From positions 1,054,001 to 1,118,000 of the forward strand of contig NC_020300.1 of the NCBI RefSeq assembly GCF_000341355.1: 64,000 nucleotides of DNA, read 5' to 3'. Below, piece after piece: positions 61,963 to 64,000 of this stretch. Under the pieces are notes generated by a model. The model was not told the DNA's origin. It searched no databases and saw nothing but the letters and a program-made list of their open reading frames with translations. The translations under genes were made by a program, and so were the position numbers. The DNA comes from Bartonella australis AUST/NH1 (GTDB lineage: Bacteria; Pseudomonadota; Alphaproteobacteria; Rhizobiales; Rhizobiaceae). How positions within the stretch are numbered: position 1 is the first letter of the stretch; each line of letters starts with the position of its first letter.

Positions 61963-62820
61963 ATGAATGATTCCCCTTTTTGTCCCACCATTTCTTTCCC
62001 TACTTTCCTAGATCCTGTAATTGTGCGTTTAGGGCCGGTGGCACTCCATTGGTACGGCCTTGGTTACGTTTTAGGTATTCTTTTTTCTTGGTGGTATGCA
62101 CAAAAATTATTAAAAAATAAACCTTTATGGCATGCTGAACAACCTCCTATGGATACGGAAAAAGTGGGCGATTTTGTCGTATGGGCGGCCATCGGGATCG
62201 TTGTTGGCGGTCGCTTAGGGCAAGTACTGATATGGAATCCCGCTTACTATTTTAGCCATCCAAGTGATATTATCGCGGTGTGGGACGGAGGAATGTCCTT
62301 CCACGGAGGGTTAATTGGCATCATCATCGCAATGATTTTATTTGCCCATAAAAATAATATCGACACTCTGACCATGTTTGATATAATTGCCGCAGGCGCG
62401 CCTGTCGGCATTGGTATCGTGCGAATATGCAATTTCATTAACCAAGAATTATGGGGCAATGTGACTACTGTTCCTTGGGCCGTTTGCTTTCCTTATGATC
62501 CTCAGTATCTACCGCGCCATCCAAGCCAACTTTACGAAGCATTAACGGAAGGATTTCTCCTCTTTATTATATTGGCCATTATTGTTTTTGCTTTTAAAGC
62601 ACTGAAACGGTCCGGCGTTGTAGCAGGTACCTTTATCATAGGCTATGCAGCAGCACGCAGTATTTCCGAAATCTTCCGCGTTCCCCAAGAAGATCCGCAG
62701 TGGTTTTCCGCCTTTTTTCGTTCTACGGGACTCACCTATGGTATGGTTTTATCTTTCCCTATGTTTCTTTTGGGGTTTTATCTACTTTTCTGGGCCTTTA
62801 GAGATCAATCCACAAAATAA
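61963..62820 (+). CDS. lgt: Prolipoprotein diacylglyceryl transferase Lgt
   Basis: Lgt moves diacylglycerol from phosphatidylglycerol to the lipobox cysteine of prolipoproteins in the inner membrane. The 285-residue polytopic protein has [34 protein letters not shown], the signature [14 protein letters not shown] and [13 protein letters not shown] with conserved Arg/His/Glu. The stop (TAA) shares its last A with the ATG of the next gene, so the two are translationally coupled. Confidence 0.97.
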   Translation: MNDSPFCPTISFPTFLDPVIVRLGPVALHWYGLGYVLGILFSWWYAQKLLKNKPLWHAEQPPMDTEKVGDFVVWAAIGIVVGGRLGQVLIWNPAYYFSHPSDIIAVWDGGMSFHGGLIGIIIAMILFAHKNNIDTLTMFDIIAAGAPVGIGIVRICNFINQELWGNVTTVPWAVCFPYDPQYLPRHPSQLYEALTEGFLLFIILAIIVFAFKALKRSGVVAGTFIIGYAAARSISEIFRVPQEDPQWFSAFFRSTGLTYGMVLSFPMFLLGFYLLFWAFRDQSTK

Positions 62821-63908
62821 TGGCTACCTTAAAAAAGAAAATTAAGGAAATTATTGCTCTTAATGGACCAATAACTGTGGGCCGATATATGACATTGGCG
62901 CTCTCAGATCCCCAATTTGGCTACTATCAGACACGAACGCCTTTTGGACGTACAGGTGATTTTGTCACTGCTCCCGAAATAAGCCAATTATTTGGAGAAA
63001 TGATTGGCATTTGGGTCATTGCAAGCTGGAAAGCCCAAAACTGCCCTCAACCTTTTATTTTGGCTGAAATAGGACCAGGGCGCGGAACTCTGATGGATGA
63101 TGTTTTACGTACCATACGAAAATTATGTGCACCAACATTCAATGCTGCTGAAATTTTTCTCGTCGAAATAAGCAGACATCTTGCAACAGAACAAAAAAGT
63201 CGTCTTTCGCCTCATCAAAAACAAATCCACAGCATTAAAAGCTTTGATCAAATACCGCCGAAACCTCTCTTCTTAATTGCTAATGAGCTATTTGATGCAC
63301 TTCCTATTAATCAATATATTAAAAGTAACGGAGAATGGAGAGAACGTCGAATTACACTCAATAAAGATGGTGATTTTACATTTATCGCCGGCCCACATAA
63401 ATTTCCTTCTGCCCACTTACCGCCTCAATGTTCCGGAGTCCCTGATGGAACTATTTTTGAGCACGCACCTTTACGGGATCAATTAATGAAACAAATCAGT
63501 GACCACTTAATGCGAATGACAGGTTCTTCTTTGCTCATTGATTATGGTTCTTCTGATTTTGCGTTCGGAGATACACTGCAAGCTGTATCAAAGCACACAT
63601 TCTGCAATGTTTTTGACGCCCCTGGTGAGCATGATTTAACATCACACGTTAATTTTTGTACCCTGAAAGCGGTAGCAGCTCAAAGAGGCTGTTTTGCCGA
63701 AATTTTTGAACAAGGAGATTTCCTTTTTAAAATGGGACTATCGGAACGCGCACAGAAACTCAGCGCTGATAAAACTACCCTAATCCAAGACAAAATCCGC
63801 CAAGATGTCGAGCGACTAGCCGGACCAGATCAAATGGGTAAACTTTTCAAAGTTCTATATATAAGTGATAAAAATATAGCGCTACCTCCGGCCTTTCTTG
63901 ACCGCTAA
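62820..63908 (+). CDS. Class I SAM-dependent methyltransferase, MidA/NDUFAF7 family
   Basis: A 362-residue methyltransferase. Motifs: YYQTRTPFGRTGDFVTAPE, ISQLFGEMIGIWVI, the SAM loop LAEIGPGRGTLMDDVLRT, and IANELFDALPINQY. The mitochondrial homologue NDUFAF7 methylates an arginine of complex I subunit NDUFS2 during assembly; a similar role with bacterial NADH dehydrogenase is inferred. Start overlaps the lgt stop by one base. Confidence 0.9.
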   Translation: MATLKKKIKEIIALNGPITVGRYMTLALSDPQFGYYQTRTPFGRTGDFVTAPEISQLFGEMIGIWVIASWKAQNCPQPFILAEIGPGRGTLMDDVLRTIRKLCAPTFNAAEIFLVEISRHLATEQKSRLSPHQKQIHSIKSFDQIPPKPLFLIANELFDALPINQYIKSNGEWRERRITLNKDGDFTFIAGPHKFPSAHLPPQCSGVPDGTIFEHAPLRDQLMKQISDHLMRMTGSSLLIDYGSSDFAFGDTLQAVSKHTFCNVFDAPGEHDLTSHVNFCTLKAVAAQRGCFAEIFEQGDFLFKMGLSERAQKLSADKTTLIQDKIRQDVERLAGPDQMGKLFKVLYISDKNIALPPAFLDR

Positions 63909-63978
63909 CAACAATATTTGACAAATAGCGGCCCCTCACCCATCATCTCTGTTTCAAATAATCCATAATGGAGCTTTT

Positions 63979-64000
63979 ATGAAATCCATCCTTAAACCCA
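63979..64000 (+). CDS. Start of a further gene (partial)
   Basis: ATG 63979 (MKSILKP) has GGAG 7 nt upstream and the frame is open to the window edge. In related genomes the lgt-midA pair is often followed by pgeF (YfiH, peptidoglycan editing factor); seven codons are too few to confirm this. Confidence 0.45.

Overview
The window looks like chromosomal DNA from an AT-rich alphaproteobacterium of the Rhizobiales/Hyphomicrobiales, most likely Bartonella or a close relative. This rests on a rhizobial-type dcw cluster, a BP26/Omp28-type SIMPL protein, paired BA14K-domain proteins, a long CarB with an insertion, an LpcC-like LPS core glycosyltransferase, low GC, long intergenic spacers and many decayed genes. 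The genus is an inference from family resemblance; no search was run.

Region 1 (1-12145, minus strand) is a division and cell-wall cluster read rsmH-ftsL-ftsI-murE-murF-mraY-murD-ftsW-murG-murC, with tight spacing or 4-nt overlaps. murC runs off the left edge. No mraZ is present; RNase P RNA (rnpB) lies upstream instead. Region 2 (12820-19163) holds a small lytic transglycosylase, an ABC-F factor (EttA), a nicotinamidase, a TerC-like DUF475 membrane protein, two hypotheticals and a candidate sRNA with a 12-base C tract.

Region 3 (19527-24956) is a decayed phage or island remnant abutting a tRNA-Ile2(CAU) gene. It has an XRE repressor, a DUF1508 protein, an intact GH24 endolysin with C-terminal membrane segments, a broken higBA toxin-antitoxin locus, and a broken tyrosine integrase ending 75 bp from the tRNA 3' end.

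Region 4 (25202-34552) carries BP26, rpoD-dnaG, a YbdG-like mechanosensitive channel, a Na/Pi symporter and a GlsB-type small membrane protein. A strikingly GC-rich hairpin-rich segment follows (34553-34770), then a decayed stretch and a very AT-rich small HTH gene.

Region 5 (36728-46970) has carA and carB separated by a divergent MFS transporter. Each car gene is preceded by a short tyrosine-codon-rich ORF ending just before its start. Then come cspA, an aspartate aminotransferase and an apparently self-contained transcription unit for a 25-residue peptide. Region 6 (47010-56003) contains lysR-trxB, trkH, greA-lpcC and uvrB.

Region 7 (56620-59382) is a tandem segmental duplication of about 1.12 kb: cspA, BA14K gene 1, a fragment of the metallo-hydrolase 3' end, a dead cspA copy, BA14K gene 2, and the intact metallo-hydrolase. 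Region 8 (59529-64000) holds a dead OmpR-type response regulator, ybjN, ubiK, lgt, a MidA/NDUFAF7-type methyltransferase and the first codons of a further gene.
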